64,000 bases of DNA. Origin: ZC4RG29 sp964521255. GTDB lineage: Bacteria > Bacteroidota > Bacteroidia > Cytophagales > Cyclobacteriaceae. Position numbers and translations under genes: made by a program. The DNA lies in contig CAZFRM010000014.1 of the NCBI GenBank assembly GCA_964521255.1, positions 62,001 through 126,000 of the forward strand, written 5' to 3'. Position 1 is the first letter of the stretch, and every line of letters begins with the position of its first letter. Of this stretch, positions 25,444 through 34,076 are shown piece after piece. Under the pieces are notes generated by a model. The model did no database searches. It was not told the origin of the DNA and worked only from the letters and a program-made list of their open reading frames with translations.

Positions 25444-26848
25444 TAGGGGTAGGAGTAGAGGTCATTCTACTCAAAACTTCAAAAGCAATTTCTATATCCT
25501 TTTGCTGTGTTTGCCAATTGGAAACAGCGGCTCGGATGGCTGGTACTCCTTTATATATAGTAGGAGTAAAGAAGGCTCTTCCATCATCCCGTATCTCATC
25601 AAGAAAATTTTGCACCGATTCCATTGTCAAATTCTGTTGATTTAATGTGAAGCAAACAACATTCATTTTAACAGGCGCCAACAGCCTGAAGTTTTCAGCG
25701 TTTTCAATCCATTCCCCAAGTTGAAATGCCAGAGCGCAATTTCGTTCTACGATTTCGCGATAGCCGTTTCGTCCATAGGCTACCAAAGTAAACCACGCCG
25801 GTAGAGCCCGGAATCTTCGGGAATTTTCAGGCGTGTAATGAAGTATGTCTTTACTCACGTTATCACCACCCAGGTATGCAGCCTGGTTTTGAAATACTTT
25901 TTTCTGAAGATCCTTGTGACGTGTGAACTGCATTCCTGAATCGTAAGGAACATTGAGCCATTTGTGTGCATCAACCGTTATGCTATCTGCATTATTAATG
26001 CCATTGAGGTAATGAGAATATTTTTCTGAACACGCGGCAAATCCTCCGAAAGCTCCATCAACGTGCATCCAGAAATTGTATTTGCTTTTTAGTTCACCAA
26101 TCGCTTCAAGATCATCAAAGTCAACGGTGTCAACTGTTCCGGCGTTAGCCACTACAATTACAGGTTCATTTATTTTTTGTAAGTGATGTTCAAGATCATT
26201 CACATCAACAGCTTCACGATCGGGAAGTGTTTTTATTTTGACAACTGACTTTTTCCCAATACCCAACATTGACAGCGCTTTGTAAATGCTGATGTGTGGA
26301 GATGCGCTAAGTATTTTAATTGGTGTTGTTTCTGCAAGGCCTTCCCAACTGAAATCAATTCCTCTCTGCTCTCCAATCCATTGACGGGCTACGGCAAGAT
26401 TGGTAAAGTTTGACATGGTAGCACCGGTTACAAAGGTTCCGAAAAATTCGTCACTCAATCCAAACAGTTGCTTAAGATAATGAATGGCTTGATGTTCTAT
26501 CTGCGGCGCGATGGAATTGTTGCTTCCAAATGGATTTTGATCGTATGTGCTAACCAGCCAGTCACCGGCAAGAGCGGCGGGTGTTGCTCCACCAACCACG
26601 AAGCCGAAGTATCGTGGCCCTGCACTGTTTGTTATTTTATCAGCAAAATTCTTTTCGAAAAATGTCAATGCAGCTTCCGCACCTATTCCATCTTCCGGGA
26701 GGTTTTCAAAATTAATATCAGGGATATGAATTCCAGGAGGCAGTGCATCCTGTTTCTCAAAATACCGTTCAGCTATCTTCTTCGTTTTATCAAGTAGCTG
26801 ACTAATATTTTTTTGATCACTGAATAATTTATTTGAATGTGTGCTCAT
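25400..26848 (-). CDS. Pyridoxal phosphate-dependent decarboxylase (group II)
   Basis: 482 residues of the aromatic-amino-acid/glutamate decarboxylase fold: FGFVVGGATPAALAGDWLVSTYDQN, FVTGATMSNFTNLAVARQ, VANAGTVDTVDFDDLE, and the PLP-lysine motif VDAHKWLNVPYDSG. The substrate is not evident. The C-terminus (TPTPTPKSPKGDLNAVNV) is encoded by a palindromic repeat, so it is probably a non-conserved tail. Its neighbour ilvE is also PLP-dependent but the two are not clearly linked. Confidence 0.9.
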   Translation of the reverse strand: MSTHSNKLFSDQKNISQLLDKTKKIAERYFEKQDALPPGIHIPDINFENLPEDGIGAEAALTFFEKNFADKITNSAGPRYFGFVVGGATPAALAGDWLVSTYDQNPFGSNNSIAPQIEHQAIHYLKQLFGLSDEFFGTFVTGATMSNFTNLAVARQWIGEQRGIDFSWEGLAETTPIKILSASPHISIYKALSMLGIGKKSVVKIKTLPDREAVDVNDLEHHLQKINEPVIVVANAGTVDTVDFDDLEAIGELKSKYNFWMHVDGAFGGFAACSEKYSHYLNGINNADSITVDAHKWLNVPYDSGMQFTRHKDLQKKVFQNQAAYLGGDNVSKDILHYTPENSRRFRALPAWFTLVAYGRNGYREIVERNCALAFQLGEWIENAENFRLLAPVKMNVVCFTLNQQNLTMESVQNFLDEIRDDGRAFFTPTIYKGVPAIRAAVSNWQTQQKDIEIAFEVLSRMTSTPTPTPKSPKGDLNAVNV

Positions 26849-26909
26849 GCCTTGAAGATTATAGTTTGTCTAAAAGTTTTCGGTGATAATTCACCTGACG
26901 CTCTTCATA

Positions 26910-27374
26910 TCACAACACTAACTCCATTTTTATATCACTTCGTTTGTACGGTCCATCAACTGGAATTTCCCTAAATCCAATTTTTCTATACAGGGATATG
27001 GCCGGGGCTAACAATGTATTCGAATAAAGAATGATCTTTTGTCCTCCCAACTCTTTTGTTTTTTGAATAGCCGCCTCCGATAAAGCTTGCCCAATTCCTT
27101 TTCCCTGAAACTTTACATCAACTGCCATCTTCGTGAATTCATATACACCGGGTTCAACATATTTCAACGCTACAGTACCGGCAACATCTTTTTTCCAGTA
27201 AGCCATAAGAATCGCTCCGCCTGGTTTGATAATGTATTCGTCAGGATGTTCCAGCACTAAAACATCCACAGGCTCCATCCGGAAATATTTTTCGATCCAC
27301 GTCCTGTTCAGATTTTCAAAATGAATTTGGTGTGTGGGCTTATAGTCTTCAATGCAAAGTTCTGCTATTACCAT
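26910..27374 (-). CDS. GNAT family N-acetyltransferase
   Basis: 154 residues from the ATG at 27372-27374, 12 bases after the EamA gene stop; a longer TTG form would overlap that gene. The acetyl-CoA loop VDVKFQGKGIGQALSEAAI (Q/R-x-x-G-x-G/A) and the NTLLAPAISLYRKIGFREIP end are typical. The acceptor is unknown. Probably cotranscribed with the EamA transporter. Confidence 0.88.
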   Translation of the reverse strand: MVIAELCIEDYKPTHQIHFENLNRTWIEKYFRMEPVDVLVLEHPDEYIIKPGGAILMAYWKKDVAGTVALKYVEPGVYEFTKMAVDVKFQGKGIGQALSEAAIQKTKELGGQKIILYSNTLLAPAISLYRKIGFREIPVDGPYKRSDIKMELVL

Positions 27375-27385
27375 ATTCAGTTTGT

Positions 27386-28303
27386 TTACCGGGAGAATTG
27401 TGCCTTCCAAACATCTCTTAACTGGTAGCCACGGTTCACAATGTAAATGCCGGCTATCGTAAGTATGATAGCAATGCCCATTGTTGCGTTAAGTTTTTCG
27501 TCCAGCACCAGCCACCCCAGGATGACGGCAACGACCGGGTTGATGTAGGCGTAAAGTGAAACGATGGTCATCGGTAGTTTGCGTAAGGCATAGGAGTAGC
27601 AACTGTAGGCAATGACGGATCCGAACACGATAAGATAAAGCAAGGCATACATTGCTTCTCCGGACCAATGAACGGAAGACAGGTCGTCAAAAGTGAGGCT
27701 TAAGGGTATGCACCAGAGTCCACCAAAGAACATTTGCAATCCTGCATTGAGAAACAGATTGGTTTGCCGGTTATGCTTTTTGACCCAGACGCTTCCGCCA
27801 GCCCAGGCAATCACAGCAAGAAAGATGAGAATGATACCCAGCAAGTAGCCAGTCTGTGTAAACTGGTTAAGGTCTTCGCCGAAGATCATTGCGATACCGA
27901 TGAACCCCAGCACAGTTCCGACACCGATAGGGATATTGGGCCGTTCTTCACGATTCGCCATCAGGTTGATGAGGATCACCGTTACGGGCACCAGCGAACA
28001 GATCACGGCGGCAATTCCACTGGGGATATGCATCTCCGCCCAGGCAACAAGGCCGTTGCCCAACGTAATTAAAAAGAAACCGGCAACTGCCTGATGATAT
28101 AAATATTTCCATCCCGGCAATTTGATTTTAGCGAAAATCATCATGCCGCCAGCAAGAAGTAATCCGGCAATTACCTGACGAATGGCCACAAAAAGAAAAG
28201 GTGGAAATTGCGTCACAGCCACCCGGAGCACCAGGTAGGTCGTACCCCAAATGAAACAGATGGCAGTAAGAGCCAGGTAGGCAAGTAGATCTTTTCTCAT
28301 CAC
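27386..28303 (-). CDS. EamA/DMT family permease
   Basis: 305 residues with ten predicted membrane segments and two EamA repeats (FIWGTTYLVLRVAV, and later YAYINPVVAVILGWLVLDEKL, the signature of each repeat's end). Drug/metabolite transporter superfamily; substrate unknown, usually amino acids or metabolites exported across the inner membrane. A -7 box lies 32 bases upstream. Confidence 0.92.
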   Translation of the reverse strand: MMRKDLLAYLALTAICFIWGTTYLVLRVAVTQFPPFLFVAIRQVIAGLLLAGGMMIFAKIKLPGWKYLYHQAVAGFFLITLGNGLVAWAEMHIPSGIAAVICSLVPVTVILINLMANREERPNIPIGVGTVLGFIGIAMIFGEDLNQFTQTGYLLGIILIFLAVIAWAGGSVWVKKHNRQTNLFLNAGLQMFFGGLWCIPLSLTFDDLSSVHWSGEAMYALLYLIVFGSVIAYSCYSYALRKLPMTIVSLYAYINPVVAVILGWLVLDEKLNATMGIAIILTIAGIYIVNRGYQLRDVWKAQFSR

Positions 28304-28335
28304 TTAAATCTAAATCAAAACTCCCTATTAATACG

Positions 28336-28343
28336 CAAACATA
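28336..28343 (-). promoter_or_regulatory. Putative -7 box for the EamA-GNAT operon
   Basis: Minus strand TATGTTTG, matching TAnnTTTG, 32 bases before the ATG. Confidence 0.4.
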
Positions 28344-28414
28344 ACAGTTTCAGTTTCGTAAGTTTTAACCAGATCAGTTTGAACTAAAAAGCTGTTTAGA
28401 AATAGAAAATGATT

Positions 28415-28507
28415 ATTAGGGCATCTCTAAAAACTTCCGCTGTCCTTCTCTTTCGGAGAAGGGAAGGGATGAGGCCAATAAAAAATAGTTTTTAGAGATG
28501 CCCATTA
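28415..28507. mobile_element. MITE-like palindromic element with 4-bp flanking repeat
   Basis: Perfect 17-bp terminal inverted repeats (28419-28435 and 28487-28503) enclose about 51 bases that contain an inner hairpin CCTTCTC-TTTCG-GAGAAGG. The element is flanked on both sides by ATTA, which could be a target site duplication. It has no coding capacity. Confidence 0.65.
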
Positions 28508-28563
28508 ATAAATGCAATCGTTAGAGACTACCTGGAAAGTTTTTGTTTTGAACCTCGCATGGT

Positions 28564-29271
28564 TCATTGCTCTTCTACTTTCTCAATTATATTTTCTTTC
28601 CAGGTGAAAAATCCTGTAGGAATTTGTTGGCGCTCATTATAGTAGGCCTCGTAATCTGATGAATAACGGAGGCGATGTTGTATAGTCTGGTCAAAATTTC
28701 CCTGTAAACCGATTAGCAATTCACAAGCTTCGCGAACAGCAAAACTTCCACCGGGCTGTGCTGTGGTGTAATCAGCAAGCTCGTTTTTGATTACATAATT
28801 CTTAAAGAGTGGATTGGCTTTTTGATCGATCATTATTCGTATGCCGCAGGCTTCAGCGAGGGAAAGATCCAGCACATCATCAAAAACAAAAGCGACCTCG
28901 TTTGGTTTTAATTCATGCTCCTGGATGAAGTGATCAAAAGCCTGACGTTTATTTTTAACTCTGAAATATACAGCATGAACATGTTCACGTTTCCCATACT
29001 GAAAGGAAAGAATATTTTTTTCTCCCGACATAACGGATACGATAGGCATTTTCTTCCTGGCGATGTAATGCGAAAACCTAAGGAGGTTGGTACCCATAGC
29101 ATCTACCTCACTGAACGAGCTGCTGCCATGCTCATTTTTGATACCATCATTAAACACGCCATCCCAATCGAAAATGTATGCTTTAATGCGATTAAGCTTT
29201 TGCTGTAGCCCGCCCACAGGTATGCAGAATGTGCCGCCTTGTTGAGTGAAAATCTTTTCGAGGTGAGTCAT
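28564..29271 (-). CDS. HAD phosphatase, KdsC-like (Kdo8N operon)
   Basis: 235 residues. HAD motif I FDWDGVFNDG has the nucleophile and acid at Asp35 and Asp37; motif II is the VSVMSGEK region; motif IV AFVFDDVLDLSLAEACG. This is the C0-type pattern of Kdo-8-phosphate phosphatase, although it is longer than classical KdsC (about 180) at the C-terminus. As the last gene of the kdnA-kdnB-kdsA-transaldolase cluster it probably removes phosphate from Kdo-8-phosphate before KdnB acts. True activity is inference from the neighbourhood. Confidence 0.75.
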   Translation of the reverse strand: MTHLEKIFTQQGGTFCIPVGGLQQKLNRIKAYIFDWDGVFNDGIKNEHGSSSFSEVDAMGTNLLRFSHYIARKKMPIVSVMSGEKNILSFQYGKREHVHAVYFRVKNKRQAFDHFIQEHELKPNEVAFVFDDVLDLSLAEACGIRIMIDQKANPLFKNYVIKNELADYTTAQPGGSFAVREACELLIGLQGNFDQTIQHRLRYSSDYEAYYNERQQIPTGFFTWKENIIEKVEEQ

Positions 29272-29276
29272 TGAGA

Positions 29277-29343
29277 AGTTATCAGTTATCCGTTACAAGT
29301 ATAAAAGTAAACACTAATAACGGATAACGATTAACTGATAACT
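29277..29343. repeat. Imperfect TTATC/GATAAC inverted repeat
   Basis: AGTTATCAGTTATCCGTTA at 29277-29295 faces TAACGGATAAC...GATAACT at 29318-29343, with a few extra bases in one arm. It occupies the gap between two kdn-operon genes. Similar TTAAC/TTATC words occur at 30362-30445 and around the tRNA cluster. Confidence 0.5.
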
Positions 29344-30364
29344 AATTACTGCTGTTCGCTTTCAGATCCTGAATGTCAAGCATACCAACTGGTTTACCGT
29401 ATTCAGTAACAAGAATAGTATCAACATTTGTTTTCTTGAAAAGTGCTGATGCATCATTCAACAGTGAATTGGCATCTACGGCGATGGGTGATCCATAGGT
29501 AAAGTCGCCCATATTTTTCTTCAGTACATCACGACCATCGGCTTGAATTTTTCTTCTCAGGTCGCCATCGGTGAAGACACCTACAAGACTTCCATCTTTA
29601 TTCACCACCGTAACGGCGCCAAAACCATATTCAGTCATTTTAACAATAGCATCCATTACTGCGGTATCTGCAGTAACGGTAGGGTTAACGCCATTAATGG
29701 CATCTTTTACTTTTACCGTCATTAAGCGAGTGTGTTCAATGAATTGATCGGTACCCAAGGTTGTAAAGCTGTTCTCTGTTAATGACTTCATGATCTTCCA
29801 GGGAACAGTGATGGTGTGCACTCCTATGTTCAGCGCGTTGCGTACATGCTCAGCATTGCGTACAGAGGAGAACATTATTTTAGTATCATAACCATAATGA
29901 TCGGCAGCAAACACGCACTGCTCAACTAATGAAAGGGCATCATGACCCTGATCTTGCAAGCGACCAACTAGAGGACAAGCATAAGTTGCTCCTGCCTGCA
30001 TAGCCATATAAGCCTGTTGGAGTGTGTAAATTAAATGGACATTCACAAGCAAACCTTCCTTGCGAAGCATGTGACAAGCGCGAACACCTTCCAGCGAAAC
30101 TGGAATTTTAAATACTGTTTTTTTAGGATCAAGACCCAGGTCCAGTTGACGGCGTGCTTCTTTCAAAACATCTTCTGCTGTATCGCCCAACGCCTCAATC
30201 TGAAGAACAGGCACCATCTTGGATAATTTGACAATTAACCCATCCACATCGCTTACACCACCACGGTGCATAAAGGTGGGGGTAGTGGTAAGGCCGGTTA
30301 GAAAACCAAGCTTGGCTGCCTCTTCTATTTCTTTGAGGTCGGCTGAATCAAGATATAATTCCAT
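29342..30364 (-). CDS. Transaldolase-family enzyme fused to a CBS-domain pair
   Basis: 340 residues. Residues 1-220 match the fructose-6-phosphate aldolase/TalC fold: MELYLDSAD with Asp6, VFKIPVS with the Schiff-base lysine at 86, and IGVHTITVPWKIM. The usual TTNP motif reads TTTP here. Residues 225-340 are two CBS domains (GFGAVTVVNKDGSLVGVFTDGDLRRKI, then GKPVGMLDIQDL) very like those of the arabinose-5-phosphate isomerase KdsD. It sits between kdsA and the KdsC-like gene. A role in supplying the pentose or triose phosphate for Kdo is possible; the reaction is not known. Confidence 0.8.
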   Translation of the reverse strand: MELYLDSADLKEIEEAAKLGFLTGLTTTPTFMHRGGVSDVDGLIVKLSKMVPVLQIEALGDTAEDVLKEARRQLDLGLDPKKTVFKIPVSLEGVRACHMLRKEGLLVNVHLIYTLQQAYMAMQAGATYACPLVGRLQDQGHDALSLVEQCVFAADHYGYDTKIMFSSVRNAEHVRNALNIGVHTITVPWKIMKSLTENSFTTLGTDQFIEHTRLMTVKVKDAINGVNPTVTADTAVMDAIVKMTEYGFGAVTVVNKDGSLVGVFTDGDLRRKIQADGRDVLKKNMGDFTYGSPIAVDANSLLNDASALFKKTNVDTILVTEYGKPVGMLDIQDLKANSSN

Positions 30365-30480
30365 GTGTCAGTTATTGGTTATCAGTTAATAGTTGTCCGT
30401 TAAAAGTTTTCAGTTAATCGTTGTGTATTAGTTAACATTTAAAAGTATGAATAGTTTGGTCGTTGCCCACGATTAAACCA

Positions 30481-31332
30481 TCACGCCGGTACAACCTGGC
30501 GATCCCGGTACTTCACTTCAATCTGGTGAAGTTCCAGTAATGGTTTCAGGAATTCTTCGAGATCGTAAACACACAGCTGACTTGCGGCGTCACACAAAGC
30601 CTTATCGGGTTCCGGGTGAGTTTCTACGAATAATCCATCCACGCCTGAAGCAATACCAGCCCTTGATAGTACGGGAAGAAACTCCCTTGCTCCACCTTTC
30701 GCATCGGCGCTTGGTATTCCATATTTACGGATAGAGTGCGTAACATCAAATACAACAGGATAACCAAGTTTGCCCATATGATAGAAGCTGCGCGGATCTA
30801 CGATCAGGTCGTTATAACCAAAGGTATAACCACGTTCGGTAAGAATGATTTGATCGTTACCTGCTTCAACACATTTTGTTACCGGGTGTTTCATATTGTC
30901 CGGTGCAAGGAACTGGCCGTGCTTGATGTTAACAACCTTTCCTGTTTTTGCAGAGGCTACCATCAAATCGGTTTGCATGCATAGATATGCTGGAATCTGA
31001 ATTACATCCAGTACTTCGCCAGCAGCCGTTGCCTGATCCGGATAATGTACATCCGTAAGCACAGGAAATCCGAATTGCTCACGAATCTTTGCCAATATTT
31101 TAACACCTTTATCAAGACCCGGTCCTTTATAATATTTCAGGCTGCTGCGATTGTCTTTTTGAAAAGATGACTTGTAAATGATATTGATTTTAAGGCGCTG
31201 AGAAACTTCTTTCAGTTTTTCCGCGGTCTTCATCATGATGCTTTCTTCTTCAATTACACAAGGGCCCGAGATGAGGAATAACTCATCTGCTCCACAAGGT
31301 ATGTTTCCAACATTTACGATTTTCTTGCTCAT
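30481..31332 (-). CDS. kdsA: 3-deoxy-8-phosphooctulonate synthase
   Basis: 283 residues. Condenses phosphoenolpyruvate with D-arabinose 5-phosphate to Kdo-8-phosphate in the cytosol. Signatures: LFLISGPCVIEEES, YKSSFQKDNRSS, GFPVLTDVHYPDQ, IPAYLCMQTDL and FDVTHSIRKYG; the length is standard. It lies in the Kdo8N cluster, 101 bases after kdnB and separated from it by a palindromic repeat. Confidence 0.95.
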   Translation of the reverse strand: MSKKIVNVGNIPCGADELFLISGPCVIEEESIMMKTAEKLKEVSQRLKINIIYKSSFQKDNRSSLKYYKGPGLDKGVKILAKIREQFGFPVLTDVHYPDQATAAGEVLDVIQIPAYLCMQTDLMVASAKTGKVVNIKHGQFLAPDNMKHPVTKCVEAGNDQIILTERGYTFGYNDLIVDPRSFYHMGKLGYPVVFDVTHSIRKYGIPSADAKGGAREFLPVLSRAGIASGVDGLFVETHPEPDKALCDAASQLCVYDLEEFLKPLLELHQIEVKYRDRQVVPA

Positions 31333-31350
31333 TGTCTTTTGGTTTTATTG

Positions 31351-31436
31351 TTACCCCTAAATCCCCACCAACTGGCGGGGACTTTGGTTTACTTGATTGA
31401 ATATTACTTCCCCCCCTTTAGGGGGCCGGGGGGTTA
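31351..31436. repeat. Degenerate relative of the CCCCTAAA palindrome
   Basis: Starts TTACCCCTAAATCCCC and ends with CCCCCCTTTAGGGGG plus GGGGTTAC; the outer ends are roughly inverted and the inside holds its own small hairpins. It fills the gap between kdsA and kdnB, ending at the kdnB stop codon. It shares its left end with the perfect repeat at 25376. Confidence 0.6.
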
Positions 31437-32513
31437 CAGTCTTCTAAATAACCCCTCCATATCTTTCAACGTGATCTTCTCTTTCCAATCTGTACCCAAG
31501 GCATGGTTCCACATGTGGGGAAGATTGTAAGTTACTTTTGCCATCGCGGTGATCTGTTCGTCTGTCCAGTCTTTCGACAAATTCTGTGGAAGATCGATCT
31601 TGTGTTTCTTCACCATTTCTTTAAATTCTTTCACGCCTTCATCATAATAATCACCGAGATGGTTGAAAGCGACGCAATTCGCAAAGCAGTGACGCATGCC
31701 CAGAATCTTGGATAGCCCGTACGAAAGTGCATGACATACGCCAACTTCTGAATACGTTAGGCTCAAGCCACCCATAAGAGAAGCGACCATCAACTTGTCA
31801 TCATTCTCCGGTGTTTGACCGCTGTCTTTTCCGAGAAAGATTTCACGACATAGCTTTAATGACTGTTCCGCATAAGCGTGGCTGTATGCGTTATTATATA
31901 TTCCGTTCTCAGATTCAATACAATGAATGTAGGTGTCCATACCTGTATAGAACCACCAGTTGCGAGGAACCGATGCGATCAGTTCAGGATCAAGAACTAC
32001 CTGGTTGAAAACGGTCCACTCACATTTTAATCCCAATTTTTTTTCCGGTCCGGTAAGAACAGCAGTCATTGAAACTTCTGCACCTGTTCCTGAAATGGTT
32101 GGAACACCAAGGTGATAAATACCCGGTTTCTTGATGAGGTTTAATCCCTGGTACAAAGTTGACGAACCTTCATTGGTGAACATTAACGATGCTGCTTTTG
32201 CAATATCCATAATGCTTCCTCCACCAATTCCTACAACACCGGCCGGTAGCCCTTTGGATGAAAGAATGCTATCGCGAATACCATCGATCTGTTGTGTAGT
32301 AGGTTCATGCGTATCAACATCGATAAACATTATCACATCTTCCTTCTTTACGGGAATACGCTTTTCGAGCGGCTTTCCTTTAAAGTATTGGTCAACGATA
32401 AAAAGCATGAACTTGCCATTATCCTGACGCTTTTCGTCCAATATCGAACCCAGCTGATCAAAACTGCCTCTTCCGAAAACAGTTTTTTCAATGCCTTTGA
32501 AATTTTTATGCAT
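31434..32513 (-). CDS. kdnB: Iron-type alcohol dehydrogenase family; Kdo 8-dehydrogenase KdnB
   Basis: 359 residues of the metal-dependent (group III) alcohol dehydrogenase fold: GIGGGSIMDIAKAASLM binds NAD, and metal ligands lie in TYIHCIE, VCHALSYGLSKILGMRH and related histidines. Start ATG at 32513 overlaps the kdnA stop by 8 bases, so the two are coupled. In characterised Kdo8N pathways (Shewanella) KdnB oxidises the C8 hydroxyl of Kdo, and KdnA then aminates it. The pairing with a DegT-type aminotransferase and kdsA strongly supports that assignment. Confidence 0.87.
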   Translation of the reverse strand: MHKNFKGIEKTVFGRGSFDQLGSILDEKRQDNGKFMLFIVDQYFKGKPLEKRIPVKKEDVIMFIDVDTHEPTTQQIDGIRDSILSSKGLPAGVVGIGGGSIMDIAKAASLMFTNEGSSTLYQGLNLIKKPGIYHLGVPTISGTGAEVSMTAVLTGPEKKLGLKCEWTVFNQVVLDPELIASVPRNWWFYTGMDTYIHCIESENGIYNNAYSHAYAEQSLKLCREIFLGKDSGQTPENDDKLMVASLMGGLSLTYSEVGVCHALSYGLSKILGMRHCFANCVAFNHLGDYYDEGVKEFKEMVKKHKIDLPQNLSKDWTDEQITAMAKVTYNLPHMWNHALGTDWKEKITLKDMEGLFRRL

Positions 32514-33714
32514 GAATGGTCGCTAATGCTTTTTGAATACTAGTAGAAATTTTATCGGCCAGATTCTTAAGATCTTCTTCGGTCCATGTAACTCTTATGC
32601 CAAAGGAGATAAGACGTCCGATAACTTCTTGTGACTTCGGTAGGTTTAAGTTAAGATAATCCTGGGGTGCGCCAAAGTGGTGAATAGGTAATTTAGCAGC
32701 AGATTTTAATTGCGTAAGGTGTGTCCACTGGTTGATGAAGTGATACATGTTGATGTACCAGTAATTGAATCCACCCACACCGTTTTTGTTAAATTCTTCT
32801 ACTACCCGCTTTGCTGAATCGGTATCAGGCAAGAGTATATTAAGGAATGTAGCGGAGTCGCCGGCAGAATCTACTAACGTTGAGAATTCAACGCCCTGTA
32901 CTTTTGCTAACCGGTCCATAAGAAATTTCTTATGTTTTCTATTCGTCTCAAGTATATAAGGAACCTTACGGGTTTGTGCTACACCAATGGCAGCATGCAA
33001 CTCGCTGATTCTATAATTAAATCCGAGGATAGGGTGATTCTCCATTCCACGATTGCTTCCAATATGGTCATGTCCATGATCCGAATAGCTGTCTGCGAAT
33101 TTGTAGCACTGTTCGTCATTCGTCACAAATATTCCGCCTTCGCCAGCAGTGGCTATCTTAAAAAAGTCGAACGAATATGAACCTGTTTTCCCCAGCAGAC
33201 CAACTGAAGTTCCTTTATATGACGCACCAAAAGCCTGACCCGCATCTTCAACTAATGTGAGTTTATGTTCTTTGCAAATGGCAAGAATTTCATCTACTCG
33301 TGCCATGGCTCCGCACATATGTACAAGGAGTATGGCTTTTGTCTTTGGCGTGATAGCTGCCTTTATTCCTTCCGGACTCAGGCAAAGCGTTTCATCAATC
33401 TCAGCAAAAACCGGAAGTGCTCCGCAGAATAAAACGGCTTCCACTGAAGCGATATAAGTAAAAGGAGGAACGATAACTTCATCACCCGCTCCAATTCCTG
33501 CAGCGGCAAGTGCACATGATACCGCAGTTGAGCCACTGGAAACGGCATGAGCGTATTTGGCGCCCGTTATTTTCTTTACTTCATTTTCGAAATCGCGCGC
33601 TTTCCAGATGTCTTTGCGCTGCGCCTCATGGTTGTAGCGGAAGAAAATGCCCGTTTCGAGCACGTCGTTAATTTCTTTTTTTTCTTCGGCCCCAAATAAT
33701 TCGGTCCCTGGCAT
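32506..33714 (-). CDS. kdnA: Aminotransferase of the DegT/DnrJ/EryC1 family; 8-amino-3,8-dideoxy-octulosonate transaminase KdnA
   Basis: 402 residues. Fold-type I sugar aminotransferase: VSSGSTAVSCALAAAGIGAGDEVIVPPFTY, LVEDAGQAFGASYKG, and the PLP lysine at 186 in FDFFKIATAGEGG. It transfers an amino group from glutamate to 8-keto-Kdo to give Kdo8N, a core sugar of lipopolysaccharide that lowers the cell's negative charge. First gene of the operon, with a perfect -7 box 23 bases upstream. Confidence 0.88.
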   Translation of the reverse strand: MPGTELFGAEEKKEINDVLETGIFFRYNHEAQRKDIWKARDFENEVKKITGAKYAHAVSSGSTAVSCALAAAGIGAGDEVIVPPFTYIASVEAVLFCGALPVFAEIDETLCLSPEGIKAAITPKTKAILLVHMCGAMARVDEILAICKEHKLTLVEDAGQAFGASYKGTSVGLLGKTGSYSFDFFKIATAGEGGIFVTNDEQCYKFADSYSDHGHDHIGSNRGMENHPILGFNYRISELHAAIGVAQTRKVPYILETNRKHKKFLMDRLAKVQGVEFSTLVDSAGDSATFLNILLPDTDSAKRVVEEFNKNGVGGFNYWYINMYHFINQWTHLTQLKSAAKLPIHHFGAPQDYLNLNLPKSQEVIGRLISFGIRVTWTEEDLKNLADKISTSIQKALATIHA

Positions 33715-33737
33715 AGCAATTATTTTAAAAATGGGCT

Positions 33738-33745
33738 CAAAGGTA
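33738..33745 (-). promoter_or_regulatory. Putative promoter of the kdn operon
   Basis: Minus strand TACCTTTG, a perfect TAnnTTTG -7 box, preceded by TTTA 21 bases upstream as a possible -33 element; 23 bases before the kdnA ATG. Confidence 0.5.
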
Positions 33746-34076
33746 GTACAAATGCGGGATTTTCGCTAAAGGAATGGTCAACCCGAATTCCACTGACGTA
33801 CGACATTTTTGCCCGGATCTTTTGTTTGGCGGCCCCCTCGTTCCTCGGGCCGGGCTATCCGTTCCAAGTCCGGCCGGCACGCATCACCAGCGCGCTTCGG
33901 GCTTTCCACTCCTATCCCTGGCCGAAATGCTTGCCTGTTTACAAAATTGGTATCTAATACAGTGTGGTTAACCTTTAACGGCTGAATTCAAAACCACAGC
34001 TTTTGCACCGGTAGGCTGTTTTGTAGTGAATCGGAAAGACTATAGACAAAGGGATCAACTCGAATGGACGGTACCC
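33746..34076. other. Gene-free stretch with a GC-rich block
   Basis: Between kdnA and the CotH gene. Bases about 33818-33925 are far more G+C-rich than the surroundings and contain GGCCC/GGGCC palindromic words and GCGCGCTTCGGGC; they look like a foreign repeat remnant. A 65-codon plus-strand frame crosses the block but has no recognisable protein character. No RNA gene seen. Confidence 0.45.

Noticed and set aside
33774..33971. 65-codon plus-strand frame upstream of kdnA
   Set aside because: It is created by the GC-rich block and has no recognisable protein features.
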